A DNA stretch of 42,821 nucleotides from NCBI GenBank assembly GCA_018240025.1, contig JAFEGM010000085.1:1-42821 (forward strand), written 5' to 3'. A program made the position numbers and the translations under genes. Below, piece after piece: positions 1 through 8,551 of the stretch. Numbering within the stretch: the first letter of the stretch is position 1; the number at the start of each line of letters is the position of its first letter. The notes beneath the pieces are model-generated. The model ran no database searches. It was given only the letters and a program-made list of their open reading frames with translations, and was not told the DNA's origin. Origin of the DNA: Verrucomicrobiota bacterium. Its GTDB lineage: Bacteria > Verrucomicrobiota > Verrucomicrobiia > Chthoniobacterales > SZAS-18.

Positions 1-2
1 AG

Positions 3-1718
3 CGCGTCGCCGAGCGCGCGATGGACTCCAACGATATCGAACGCGAGCGCGGCATTACCATTCTCGCCAAGGCCGCTTCGGTGCAGTGGAAGGACACCCG
101 CATCAACATCGTCGATACGCCAGGCCACGCCGACTTCGGCGGTGAGGTCGAGCGCATCATGAACATGATTGACGGCGTGCTCCTGGTGGTGGACGCGGCC
201 GAAGGTCCCCAGGCCCAGACCCGCTTCGTCCTGCGCAAGGCCCTCGAAGCCGGCGCCAAACCGATAGTGATCATCAATAAGATTGACCGGGAGAACGCCA
301 ACCCCAAGAAGGTGCTTGATCTCGTCTTCGAGCTGTTCATCTCCCTCAACGCCACCGACGAGCAACTCGACTTCCCCTTCGTCTATTGCTCCGCCAAGGA
401 GGGTTTCGCCAAGCTCGAACTCAACCACGCCAGCGGCACGATGGAACCGCTGTTCGACACCATCGTGAAATACATCCCGCCGCCACGCGCCAAGGCCGGC
501 GATGGATTCCAGGTCCTGGTCGCCAATCTCGATTACAGCGATTACCTCGGCCGCATCGCCTACGGCCGCATCATGAGCGGCCGCGTGCGGGTGGGGGACA
601 GCATCGTCTGCATCCACGGCGACGGCCGCCGCGAGCGGACGAACGTGACCGCGCTCTTCGGGCACGAGGGCCTGCAGAAGATCGAAATTCAGCATGCGCA
701 GGCGGGCGACATCGTCGGTCTGACCGGCTTCGAGGATGTGTTCATCGGCGAGACCCTGACCGATAATGAAGACCGCCCGGCGCTGCCTTTCGTGGAGATC
801 GACCCGCCCACGATCACGATGAAGATCCTGGTCAACGACTCGCCCGGCGCCGGCCAGGAGGGCAAGTATCTGACCGCCCGCCATCTGCGCGAGCGCCTGG
901 TCCGCGAGACCCGCACGAACGTCTCGCTGCAGGTGCGCGACACCGATTCCGCGGCGGCCTTCGAGGTCCGCGCGCGCGGCGAAATGCAGATCGCCATCCT
1001 GGTCGAACAGATGCGCCGCGAGGGTTTCGAGCTGCTCGTCTCGCGCCCGGAGGTCATCTTCTCGCGCGACGAGGAGGGCAATGTGGTCGAGCCCTACGAG
1101 ACGCTTTACGTCGACGTCCCCGGCGAGCACCTGGGCGACGTCCTGCAGCAGATCGCGGCCCGCAAGGGTGAGGTCGAGAACATGGTGCACCACCCGAAGA
1201 CCGTGGCGGTGACCGCCGTCATTCCGACCCGCGGCCTGATCGGCTTCGAGACCGATCTCGTCAATCTGACCAAGGGCATGGGCATCATGAGCCATCTCTT
1301 CCGCGAGTACGGACCGCACCGCGGCGAAATCCCGAGCCGCAATCGCGGCGTGCTCGTGGCCATGGAAGGCGGGCTCTCCACGGCCTACGCGCTGAACAAC
1401 GTGCAGGAGCGAGGCCGGCTGTTCATCGGAGCGGGCGAGATGATCTACGAAGGCATGATCGTGGGCGAGAACACCCGCCCCGACGACATCGTGGTCAATC
1501 CGTGCAAGACCAAGCACCTGACCAACATGCGCTCGCAGGGCGACGGCAAAGGCATCCAGCTGGAAACCCCGCTGCGCATGAGCCTGGAGCGTTCGCTCGA
1601 GTACATCTCGGAGGACGAATACGTCGAGGCCACGCCCAAGAGCCTGCGCCTGCGCAAGAAGATCCTCGACGCGACCGCCCGCAAGCGCGCCGCCTCGCGG
1701 GCCTTGGTGCCGGAATAA
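3..1718 (+). CDS. typA: Translational GTPase TypA/BipA, 5' end outside the window
   Basis: TypA/BipA is a ribosome-associated GTPase of the EF-G family, linked to ribosome assembly and stress or cold growth. The reading frame is already open at base 3, so the P-loop (G1) and roughly the first 35-40 residues of the usual ~605 lie outside the window; 571 residues are visible. Visible signatures are RGITI (G2/switch I), DTPGHADFGGEV (G3), NKID (G4) and CSAKEG (G5), followed by the EF-Tu-like domain 2, the EF-G domain III/V-like parts (GRGEMQ, RGLIGFETD) and the TypA-specific C-terminal domain ending in a basic stretch. The ATG at base 21 is internal (MDSNDIERERG is the conserved switch I context) and is not the true start. 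It converges on lgt with a 69-bp gap holding only a weak hairpin near 1745-1763. Confidence 0.96.
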   Translation, partial: RVAERAMDSNDIERERGITILAKAASVQWKDTRINIVDTPGHADFGGEVERIMNMIDGVLLVVDAAEGPQAQTRFVLRKALEAGAKPIVIINKIDRENANPKKVLDLVFELFISLNATDEQLDFPFVYCSAKEGFAKLELNHASGTMEPLFDTIVKYIPPPRAKAGDGFQVLVANLDYSDYLGRIAYGRIMSGRVRVGDSIVCIHGDGRRERTNVTALFGHEGLQKIEIQHAQAGDIVGLTGFEDVFIGETLTDNEDRPALPFVEIDPPTITMKILVNDSPGAGQEGKYLTARHLRERLVRETRTNVSLQVRDTDSAAAFEVRARGEMQIAILVEQMRREGFELLVSRPEVIFSRDEEGNVVEPYETLYVDVPGEHLGDVLQQIAARKGEVENMVHHPKTVAVTAVIPTRGLIGFETDLVNLTKGMGIMSHLFREYGPHRGEIPSRNRGVLVAMEGGLSTAYALNNVQERGRLFIGAGEMIYEGMIVGENTRPDDIVVNPCKTKHLTNMRSQGDGKGIQLETPLRMSLERSLEYISEDEYVEATPKSLRLRKKILDATARKRAASRALVPE

Positions 1719-1787
1719 GGCTGCCTGCGGCGTGCGAACTCCCGCTCGCTCGGATCCCGCGAGGGAGCCGGGTCACCCCACCGCCGC

Positions 1788-2762
1788 TCAGCGACCGCGG
1801 GGCTTCGCTTCGGCGAAGCGCGCGGTGCGGGGAAACTCGCGCGCCTTCCACGCCCAGGCGAGGAAGGCCGCGCCGGTCACGATCATGAAGAGCGAGTAGA
1901 ACTGACCGCGCGTCAGGGCGAGGATGCGCTCGGCATCGGGCTCGCGCACGGTCTCGCAAATGATGCGGAAGGCGGCGTACAGGATGAAGAATGCGCCCGT
2001 CAGCACGCCGTTGGGCAGCCGCAGCCGGGTGCGCAGCAGCCAGAGAATGGCGAAGAGCACGAGTCCCTCCAGCAGCGCCTCGTAGAGCTGGGAGGGATGT
2101 CGCGGCTGGACCATGTCGGCGAGGCGAGCGAGGAGCTGCGGATCGCGCAGGGCTTGATCGAACTCGCTCGGCGGGACACTCGCCAGCTCCCGCGGGAATT
2201 TCACCGCCCAGGGGACGTCGGTCACGCGGCCGTAGAGCTCGCCGTTGATGAAGTTCGCGCAACGCACGAGGAACAGCCCGATCGGCGCGACCACCACCAG
2301 GTTGTCGCCCAGATTCGTCCAGGAGACCTTCTGCACGCGGGAGTAGAACCAGGTGAAGATGACAATCCCGAAGATGCCGCCGTGGCTGGCCATGCCTCCC
2401 TTGTGCAGCATGAAGAACTGCACCGGATCTTGCAGCAGCTGTTGCGGCGCATAGAGCAGGAAGTAGCCGAGCCGACCTCCGAGGATGACGCCGAAGAGCG
2501 CGGTCAGGGTGATGAAATCGCTCACCTTCGCTTCCGGCAATTCGCTGTAGCCGGCGCGGGCCAGGCGCCGATACAACAAAGCGCCGATGAGAAACGACAG
2601 GACGTAGGTCAATCCGTACCAGCGGATGCCGAAGTTCTCGTTGAACCGCACCAGGAAGGGGTCGAACAGATTGACGTAGTGCCCGAGCAGCACGGGCGAG
2701 AGCGAGGCGGAAGCGACGGTGTCCAAGGCGGGCGGGGCGGAGTGGAGCGGATATCTTAGCAC
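1788..2762 (-). CDS. lgt: Prolipoprotein diacylglyceryl transferase
   Basis: Inner-membrane enzyme that transfers diacylglycerol from phosphatidylglycerol to the lipobox cysteine of prolipoproteins, the first step of lipoprotein maturation. The protein has about seven hydrophobic segments and the family hallmarks in order: RWYG near the N-terminus, GGRLGY, GGMASHGG (catalytic His region), RCANFINGELYGR (the Arg/Asn/Glu signature) and HPSQLYE in the C-terminal half. The longest frame starts with GTG at 2762 and gives 324 residues. A second in-frame GTG at 2693 would give 301 residues, nearer the usual 260-300; a TAAGAT hexamer at 2754-2759 would then lie upstream of the start as a possible -10. 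It is divergent from the SDR gene across 53 bp, where a 16-bp word (2775-2790) recurs at 14712-14727. No neighbour is functionally linked. Confidence 0.94.
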   Translation of the reverse strand: MLRYPLHSAPPALDTVASASLSPVLLGHYVNLFDPFLVRFNENFGIRWYGLTYVLSFLIGALLYRRLARAGYSELPEAKVSDFITLTALFGVILGGRLGYFLLYAPQQLLQDPVQFFMLHKGGMASHGGIFGIVIFTWFYSRVQKVSWTNLGDNLVVVAPIGLFLVRCANFINGELYGRVTDVPWAVKFPRELASVPPSEFDQALRDPQLLARLADMVQPRHPSQLYEALLEGLVLFAILWLLRTRLRLPNGVLTGAFFILYAAFRIICETVREPDAERILALTRGQFYSLFMIVTGAAFLAWAWKAREFPRTARFAEAKPRGR

Positions 2763-2815
2763 TTCCCCGGCGATCCCGGTTTGAATCTTGCGGGGCGCGG
2801 CCCGAAGCTGGGGCG

Positions 2816-3898
2816 ATGACCATTCTGCTGACCGGCGCCTGCGGTTTCGCGGGCTGCGAGATCGCCCGCGGCCTGCGGGCGCACCGGGCGAGTTGGAAAA
2901 TCGTCGGCCTGGACAATCTCTCCCGCGCCGGCAGCGAGGCGAACCGGGCTGGTCTGCAGAAACTCGGCGTCAAGGTCGTGCACGGCGATGTGCGGCTAGC
3001 CTCGGATATCGACGCTATCGGACCGGTCGATGCGGTCATCGACGCGGCCGCCAATCCCAGCGTGCTCGCCGGCCTCGACGGCCAGGCCAGCACGCGCCAG
3101 GTGGTCGAGCACAACCTGCTCGGCACGGTCAACCTGCTCGAATACTGCCGCCGGCATCGGGCTGCCTTCGTCCTGCTCAGCACCAGCCGGCTTTACTCGA
3201 TCCCTGCGCTTTGCGCCCTGCCGGTCGAGGCCCGAGGCGAGCCGCCGGCCTTCGGACTCGTGCCGGGTGCGACGCTCCCGCCGGGGGTCTCGGGCGCAGG
3301 GCTGGACGAGACCTTCTCGACCGCCGCGCCCATCTCGCTCTACGGCGCCACCAAGCTCGCCAGCGAGGCGCTGGCGCTCGAATACGCGCATTCCTTCGGC
3401 CTGCCGGTCTGGCTCAACCGCTGCGGCGTGCTGGCCGGCGCGGGACAATTCGGCCGGCCGGACCAGGGCATCGTCGCCTACTGGATCCACGGCTGGCGCG
3501 AGCGGCGCCCGCTGCGCTACATCGGCTTCAACGGCAGCGGCGCGCAGGTGCGCGACGCGCTCCATCCCCGCGACCTCGTGCCGCTGCTGATCAAGCAGCT
3601 CGAATGCCGCGATCCGGCCGCCAAGCCGCGCATCCTGACCGTGGGCGGCGGGGCCTCGAACGCCTTTTCCCTCGCGGGCCTCAGCGCCTGGTGTGCCGAT
3701 CGCTTCGGCTGGAATCTGGAGGTGCTGCCGGATCGCCAGCCGCGCCCGCTGGACGTGCCGTGGGTGGTGATGGACGCCGCGCTGGCGCAGCGCACCTGGG
3801 ACTGGGCGCCGGCCACGCGCCTGCACGACATCTTCGACGAAGTCGCCGCGTTTGCCCTCGCGCGGTCCGACTGGCTCGCAGTGACCGGAGGTGCCTGA
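2816..3898 (+). CDS. NAD-dependent epimerase/dehydratase (extended SDR, CDP-paratose 2-epimerase-like)
   Basis: Cytosolic nucleotide-sugar epimerase or dehydratase of 360 residues. The N-terminal TGACGFAG is the NAD-binding TGxxGFxG motif of extended SDRs. A Ser in the LLSTSRLYS segment and the YGATK motif (YxxxK) complete the catalytic set. The TSRLYSIPAL stretch and the C-terminal segment beginning LDVPWVVMD resemble CDP-paratose/tyvelose 2-epimerases more than GalE or dTDP-glucose dehydratases, which is the basis for the sub-family guess. The stop codon overlaps the ATG of the next gene (TGATG, 3896-3900), so the two are translationally coupled and probably act on the same sugar. The exact substrate cannot be read from the sequence. 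Confidence 0.85.
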   Translation: MTILLTGACGFAGCEIARGLRAHRASWKIVGLDNLSRAGSEANRAGLQKLGVKVVHGDVRLASDIDAIGPVDAVIDAAANPSVLAGLDGQASTRQVVEHNLLGTVNLLEYCRRHRAAFVLLSTSRLYSIPALCALPVEARGEPPAFGLVPGATLPPGVSGAGLDETFSTAAPISLYGATKLASEALALEYAHSFGLPVWLNRCGVLAGAGQFGRPDQGIVAYWIHGWRERRPLRYIGFNGSGAQVRDALHPRDLVPLLIKQLECRDPAAKPRILTVGGGASNAFSLAGLSAWCADRFGWNLEVLPDRQPRPLDVPWVVMDAALAQRTWDWAPATRLHDIFDEVAAFALARSDWLAVTGGA

Positions 3899-5226
3899 TG
3901 TCTCAATACGATAGTTGGAACGGGCACCCGCGCGTGGCCCCGCCCGCGCAGGTGCAGCATCCGGCGTGGCGCGATGACGTCCGTCTCGCGCCCGCCGACC
4001 CACCCACGCTCGCCTACGGCAATGGCCGCACGTATGGCGACGTCTGCCTCAACCCAGGCGGCCGGCTCGTGCACACGCGGGCGCTGCGCCGCATCCTCGA
4101 CTTCGACCGCGAGGGCGGCCGGGTGACGGCGGAATGCGGCGTGACCTTCGCCGAGCTGCTCGACCTGCTCGTGCCCGCGGGCTGGTTTCCGGCCGTCACG
4201 CCCGGCACCAGCCATCTCACGCTCGGCGGCGCGGTCGCGAACGACGTGCACGGCAAGGATCATCTCTTCACCGGGACGATCGGGCGCTATCTCGACGCTT
4301 TCGAGCTGGTGCGCTCGGATCGCCCCGGGCCCATTCGCTGCACGCCGGAGGAGAATGCCGATCTCTTCGCCGCCACCATCGGCGGCCTGGGACTGACGGG
4401 GATCATCACGCAAGTCACACTCCGGCTGCAGCGCATCGCCTCGCCGACCATCGAGGCGCGCGAGCGGCGCTGCGATTGCCTGGCAGCCTTCGAGGAACCG
4501 CCCGATCCCGCCTTCCCGCATCGCATCGCCTGGCTCGACTGCTCCGCGCCGGCCGCCGCCCTCGGACGCGGCATCTTTTCGGAAGGTCGCTTCGCCCCCG
4601 CCGGCGCGCCGGTCCGGCCGCGCCGCGGTGGCGCGCTGCCGGGGATTCCGCTGCCCTCGGGCTGGCTCGGACCGCGGGTCTTCGAGCTGCTCAATCAGCT
4701 GCGCTTCGCCGCGCCCGCGCCGGAGAGCGACTACACGGATCTCGATGCCTTCTTCTATCCGCTCGATGCCATCGACCGCTGGCCCCGCGCCTACGGCGGC
4801 AAAGGCTTCCTGCAGCATCAGTCGCTCATCCCCGCCGCGGCCGGCGGAGAGCCGGTGCGGGAGCTGCTGCGCGTGACCCAGGCCCATGGGCAGGCCTCCT
4901 TTGTCACCGTGCTGAAGCAGTACGGTTCGCTGCCGTCGCCCGGACTGATCTCATTCTGCGGCGCGGGCTATTCGCTGGCGATGGATTTCGCGCATCTGGG
5001 CGACTCGACCCTGCGCATGTTCGACGCACTCGATGCGGTCGTGCTTCGCCATGGCGGCCGGATGTATGCGGCCAAGGACGCCCGCATGGCCCCGGCGACG
5101 TTCTTCGCCGGCTATCCGCGCTGGGCCGAGTTCGAGCGTTTCATCGACCCGGTGCTGTCTTCCGGTTTCCTCCGGCGGATGCGCGGAACGGCCGGCCCGG
5201 TTCGCAGTGCGGCGAATTCCGAGTAG
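3898..5226 (+). CDS. FAD-binding oxidoreductase, DprE1-like
   Basis: Flavoprotein oxidase of 442 residues of the vanillyl-alcohol-oxidase/D-arabinono-lactone-oxidase fold. The FAD-binding PP-loop region reads GNGRTYGD, and PGTSHLTLGGAVANDVHGKDH matches the part of DprE1 that carries the flavin-linked His (HGK). DprE1 oxidises the 2'-OH of decaprenylphosphoryl-ribose and is normally followed by an SDR reductase; here an SDR epimerase precedes it instead, so a 2-epimerisation or 2-oxidation of a lipid- or nucleotide-linked sugar is a reasonable inference but unproved. It has a clear Shine-Dalgarno sequence (GGAGGT, 3887-3892) five bases before the ATG, one of the few strong ones in the window. 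The C-terminus is complete, ending at TAG 5224-5226. An L-gulono-lactone-oxidase-like enzyme is the main alternative. Confidence 0.85.
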   Translation: MSQYDSWNGHPRVAPPAQVQHPAWRDDVRLAPADPPTLAYGNGRTYGDVCLNPGGRLVHTRALRRILDFDREGGRVTAECGVTFAELLDLLVPAGWFPAVTPGTSHLTLGGAVANDVHGKDHLFTGTIGRYLDAFELVRSDRPGPIRCTPEENADLFAATIGGLGLTGIITQVTLRLQRIASPTIEARERRCDCLAAFEEPPDPAFPHRIAWLDCSAPAAALGRGIFSEGRFAPAGAPVRPRRGGALPGIPLPSGWLGPRVFELLNQLRFAAPAPESDYTDLDAFFYPLDAIDRWPRAYGGKGFLQHQSLIPAAAGGEPVRELLRVTQAHGQASFVTVLKQYGSLPSPGLISFCGAGYSLAMDFAHLGDSTLRMFDALDAVVLRHGGRMYAAKDARMAPATFFAGYPRWAEFERFIDPVLSSGFLRRMRGTAGPVRSAANSE

Positions 5227-5271
5227 TCTGACCGCGATGAATGACGCGGGCCGTTCGCGCGTCAGCCCCGC

Positions 5272-6483
5272 ATGAGCCAGCCCAGCTTCCGCAGATCGCT
5301 TTGGTTGATCGGGGTCGTGCATGCCGCGGCCATCGGCGGGCTGCTGTATTTCGCGCGCTGCACCGCCGAGCCGCCGAAGAAGAAAGAGGAAATCACTTGG
5401 CTCGATCCCGCCGCGGCCGCCGCCGGTCTGGAAGGAGCGGCTGGGGGCGGCACGACCCGCAGCACCGCGCCCGCGACCTCCGCAAGTGGCATCACGCTGC
5501 CCGCGGCGGGCGGCCCGAAGTCGTCCTCGAGTCCGCGCGCCACCCCGACGCCCAAGCGCGGCGATCCGGAGAGCGAACTCGCCACCGCCGGCCCGGCGCC
5601 GACGCTGACGCCGCCGCCGACCGCCACGCCGCGTCCCACCCCGACGCCCACGCCCACGCCGCGTCCGACCAAGACGCCGCCGCCGGTCACGCATGCGCCG
5701 ACGCCGACGCCGACTCCCACGCCGAAGCCGAAGCAATCCGTCACGCCGACGCCCAAGGCCACGCCGAAGGTGACGAAGAAGCCGACCGCCAAACCCAAGC
5801 CCACGCCGGACGAAGAGGAAGAAGAAGAGGAGGAGGACGAGCCGACTCCGACCCCGAAGAAGAAGACGCCGACGCCCAAGGCGACCCAGGCACCCAAAAC
5901 CACGCCGGCGCCGAAGGCCACGCCCAAGCCCTCGACCACCAAGGCGCCCGCGCCCAGCGCTAAGCCCGCGGCTTCACCCGCCGTGGTCGAGCCGAAGTCG
6001 CTAGACCCCGACGCCGAGGCCGAGCCGACGGTGCGCAAAGCCACGCGCCCCGACGAAGGCGAGGGCTCCGGCGACGAGGCCCCCGTGCGCAAGGCCGAGC
6101 GCCCCGACCGCGGCGCGGGCAGCGAATCCGCCGGCAACTCCGCCGCCGACGGCCGCGGCACGTCGACCACCGCCAAGTCCGCCGGCGGCAATCGCGGCGC
6201 GGACGTCGGTTGGTACCACAGCCTCATCCACGATCGTTTCTACGCGCAGTGGAATCAGCCCACGTCCATCTCCTCCGACACCAAGTTCCGCACCAAGCTC
6301 CGCCTCCGCATTCTGCGCGACGGCACGGTCGCGAGTTATTCCGTCGCCCGCTCCTCCGGCAACGAGCTGATGGATCAGTCTGTCCTCGACGCCGCCTCCC
6401 GCGTGAAACGCATCGAGGCTTTGCCGGAGTCGCTCGCCAAGACGGGGGCGTACGAGGTCTCGATCGATTTCGAAATGGATTGA
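5272..6483 (+). CDS. TonB-like energy-transducer protein with long Pro/Thr linker
   Basis: A 403-residue inner-membrane-anchored periplasmic protein. Residues about 10-28 form one transmembrane helix after a short basic cytoplasmic end. Residues about 85-240 are a low-complexity linker dominated by TPTPTP, PKATPK and a run of nine acidic residues (poly-Glu). Residues about 310-403 form a TonB/TolA C-terminal domain, recognisable from the YAQWNQP start, the LRILRDGTVASYSV strand pair and the basic/hydrophobic helix before the terminal strand. Such proteins couple the ExbB/ExbD proton channel to outer-membrane receptors, but no exbB, exbD or receptor gene is in the window. No Shine-Dalgarno sequence precedes the ATG. 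The 3' end touches a repeat: the stop codon at 6481-6483 is immediately followed by the repeat at 6484. Confidence 0.8.
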   Translation: MSQPSFRRSLWLIGVVHAAAIGGLLYFARCTAEPPKKKEEITWLDPAAAAAGLEGAAGGGTTRSTAPATSASGITLPAAGGPKSSSSPRATPTPKRGDPESELATAGPAPTLTPPPTATPRPTPTPTPTPRPTKTPPPVTHAPTPTPTPTPKPKQSVTPTPKATPKVTKKPTAKPKPTPDEEEEEEEEDEPTPTPKKKTPTPKATQAPKTTPAPKATPKPSTTKAPAPSAKPAASPAVVEPKSLDPDAEAEPTVRKATRPDEGEGSGDEAPVRKAERPDRGAGSESAGNSAADGRGTSTTAKSAGGNRGADVGWYHSLIHDRFYAQWNQPTSISSDTKFRTKLRLRILRDGTVASYSVARSSGNELMDQSVLDAASRVKRIEALPESLAKTGAYEVSIDFEMD

Positions 6484-6643
6484 AAAACTCGAAACTCGAA
6501 GGAAGTTCGAAGCCCGAAGTTCAAAGGTGTCGCTCTCCTTCCCGCGCCGGAACCGCAGGAGGTTCGCGCAGTCTGGGGCGTGCGGACTTCGAGTTTTCGC
6601 CTTCGGACTTCCTTCGAGTTTCGGACTTCGAGCTTCGAGTTTT
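6484..6643. repeat. Inverted pair of 7-bp-unit repeats after the TonB-like gene
   Basis: The left arm (6484-6527) is built from heptamers such as CTCGAAA, CTCGAAG, GAAGTTC and GAAGCCC. The right arm (6583-6643) is built from CGAGTTT, CGGACTT and CGAGCTT, the complementary motif. Bases 6492-6512 pair with 6601-6621 at 20 of 21 positions, and both arms carry the same 4-nt break in the 7-bp register, so they look like copies of one sequence in opposite orientation. The 55 bp between the arms holds no gene. It could form a large hairpin at the end of the TonB-like transcript. Together with the next entry it accounts for the 329-bp gap. Confidence 0.8.
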
Positions 6644-6717
6644 CCGCCGGCGATTTGCTTCCCACCGCCGTCCGCGTATGCTCCCGCGTCGGTTTCCGAT
6701 CCTGCTCTTGGTTTTGG

Positions 6718-6746
6718 TGAGAGATCAGCGTGGGTCACATCTCTCA
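6718..6746 (+). promoter_or_regulatory. Possible leader hairpin of the RNA helicase gene
   Basis: A perfect 8-bp inverted repeat (TGAGAGAT at 6718-6725, ATCTCTCA at 6739-6746) with a 13-nt loop lies 66 nt upstream of the helicase ATG. The gap between 6650 and 6812 has no plausible gene. Long structured leaders are known for some DEAD-box helicase genes, which control their own mRNA; that this hairpin does so here is speculation. Confidence 0.3.
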
Positions 6747-6812
6747 TCGGCCGCGCCAGCCTGCGCTCGGGCTCAGGGATGAGTTCATCGAGCGAACGGC
6801 GCTTAGGTTCAC

Positions 6813-8141
6813 ATGCACAATTCCATTTCCTCCGCGCCTTGGGCGCCGGTGGCGGCCCCGTCGCCGTTTGCCGCTCTCGGCCTCATCGCTCCGCTCGTAG
6901 CGGCGCTTTCCGCCAAGGGCTACACCGAGCCTTCGCCGATCCAGGCGCAGGCCGTTCCGCCGCTCCTCACGGGGCGCGATCTCCTCGGCTGCGCGCAGAC
7001 CGGCACCGGCAAAACCGCGGCCTTCGCGCTGCCCATCCTGCAGCGGCTGCACGCCGCGCCGAAACCGCGCACGCCGTTCGCGCCGCGCGTCCTCGTCCTC
7101 ACGCCGACCCGCGAACTCGCGGCCCAGATCGGGCAGAGCTTTTCCGACTACGGCCAGCATCTGAAGCTCCGTCACGCGGTCATCTTCGGCGGGGTGGGAC
7201 AGCATCCGCAGGTCAAGGCGCTGCGCGCGGGCTGCGACATCCTCGTGGCCACGCCCGGACGGCTGCTCGACCTGCATCAGCAGGGCTATCTCAAGCTCGG
7301 CCAGCTCGAGGTCTTCGTGCTCGATGAGGCCGACCGCATGTTGGACATGGGCTTCATCCACGACGTCCGCCGCATCATCGCGCTGCTGCCGGCGAAGCGG
7401 CAGACGCTCTTCTTCTCCGCCACGCTGCCCGATCCGATCCTCGAACTGTCGCGCGTGCTGCTGACCGATCCGGTCAAGGTCGAGGTCACGCCGCAGGCCA
7501 CCACGGCCGAGCGCGTCGACCAGAAAGTCTGCTTCGTCGAGCGCACGCAGAAGCTGCCGCTGCTCGTGCATCTGCTGAACCAGCACCTCGACCAGCTCAC
7601 GCTCGTCTTCATCCGCACCAAGCACGGCGCGAACAAGCTGGCCACCCAGCTGGAGCGGCACGGCCTGCCGACCGCCGCCATTCACGGGAACAAATCGCAG
7701 AATGCCCGCACCCGGGCGCTGGAGGACTTCCGCGCCGGCAAGCTGCGCGTGCTGGTGGCGACCGACATCGCGGCCCGCGGACTCGACATCAAGGGCGTCG
7801 GGCTCGTGGTCAATTTCGACCTGCCCGACGAGCCGGAGAGCTACGTGCACCGCATCGGCCGCACCGCGCGTGCGGGCGCTGACGGTGTGGCCATCGCGCT
7901 CTGCGATGTGGAGGACCGCACCGCGCTGCACCAGATCCAGCGGCTCATCCGGCAGCAGCTGGAGCCGATGACCGAGCACGAGTGGCATTCCGCGAGCACC
8001 CAGCAGGCGGTCGAATCGCGGCACTACCATCCGACGACCTCGTCCCGTCCGGCATCGAACCAGGGCCGCAGTTCCCAGCAGCGCGGCGGCGGACGCTCTC
8101 GCTCGCCCCGCGCGGGTGGCCGGCAGTTCGCCAGGCGATAG
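6813..8141 (+). CDS. rhlE: ATP-dependent DEAD-box RNA helicase, RhlE type
   Basis: Cytosolic RNA-unwinding ATPase of 442 residues, involved in ribosome maturation, mRNA decay or cold adaptation in related proteins. All superfamily-2 motifs appear in order: the Q motif (GYTEPSPIQAQ), motif I AQTGTGKT, Ia PTRELAAQ, Ib TPGRLLD, II DEAD (in VLDEADRMLDMGF), III SAT, IV (VFIRTK), V (ATDIAARGLDI) and VI HRIGRTARAG. The C-terminal tail of about 60 residues is rich in Arg, Ser, Gly and Gln, as expected for an RNA-binding extension of RhlE. The start is preceded by TAGGTT rather than a strong Shine-Dalgarno sequence. It is monocistronic as far as visible; an AT-rich stretch with possible promoter elements follows the stop and precedes the EF-hand gene. 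Confidence 0.95.
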   Translation: MHNSISSAPWAPVAAPSPFAALGLIAPLVAALSAKGYTEPSPIQAQAVPPLLTGRDLLGCAQTGTGKTAAFALPILQRLHAAPKPRTPFAPRVLVLTPTRELAAQIGQSFSDYGQHLKLRHAVIFGGVGQHPQVKALRAGCDILVATPGRLLDLHQQGYLKLGQLEVFVLDEADRMLDMGFIHDVRRIIALLPAKRQTLFFSATLPDPILELSRVLLTDPVKVEVTPQATTAERVDQKVCFVERTQKLPLLVHLLNQHLDQLTLVFIRTKHGANKLATQLERHGLPTAAIHGNKSQNARTRALEDFRAGKLRVLVATDIAARGLDIKGVGLVVNFDLPDEPESYVHRIGRTARAGADGVAIALCDVEDRTALHQIQRLIRQQLEPMTEHEWHSASTQQAVESRHYHPTTSSRPASNQGRSSQQRGGGRSRSPRAGGRQFARR

Positions 8142-8206
8142 ATTCGGGAAACAAAATACTAAAAATTGCGTGACATCGCGGGGAGGGCGTGAATGATGGA
8201 GCTTCT

Positions 8207-8551
8207 ATGAAGAAACTCCTCCTCCTCGCTCTCGCCGCCCTCGTGGCCATGCCCGTCCTTGCCGCCGATGAGGCCAAGGACGCCAAGGAAAAGAAGCCGC
8301 GCCAGCTGCGCGGCTTCATGAAGAAGTACGACAAGGACGGCGACGGCAAGCTCAGCGACGACGAGAAGGCCGCGATGAAGGCCGACCAGGCCAAGCGCCG
8401 CCAGGACAACCTCGCCAAGTACGACGCCAACAAGGACGGCAAGCTCGACAAGGAAGAGCGCGCCAAGATGAAGGAAGACCGCAAGGCGGCGCGGGCGGCC
8501 AAGAAGGAGGCCCGCAAGGCGAAGAAAGCCGACGCCGCGGAGAAGAAGTAG
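8207..8551 (+). CDS. Small secreted EF-hand protein
   Basis: A 114-residue exported calcium-binding candidate. The start at 8207 gives a clean signal peptide (MKKLLLLALAALVAMPVLA, cleavage after ALA) and has GGAG five bases upstream; an upstream in-frame ATG at 8189 adds six residues with no hydrophobic character. Two canonical EF-hand loops follow: DKDGDGKLSDDE and DANKDGKLDKEE, both with acidic residues at positions 1, 3, 5 and 12. The remainder is a highly charged Lys/Ala/Glu helix ending in AEKK, probably a coiled or extended helix. Proteins of this type are numerous in Verrucomicrobiota and Planctomycetes, mostly of unknown role. A terminator-like hairpin follows at 8643. Confidence 0.85.
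   Translation: MKKLLLLALAALVAMPVLAADEAKDAKEKKPRQLRGFMKKYDKDGDGKLSDDEKAAMKADQAKRRQDNLAKYDANKDGKLDKEERAKMKEDRKAARAAKKEARKAKKADAAEKK

Noticed and set aside
1745..1763. Terminator between typA and lgt
   Set aside because: Only a 5-bp stem (CTCGC/GCGAG) with a 9-nt loop and no T-run; too weak to list as a feature.
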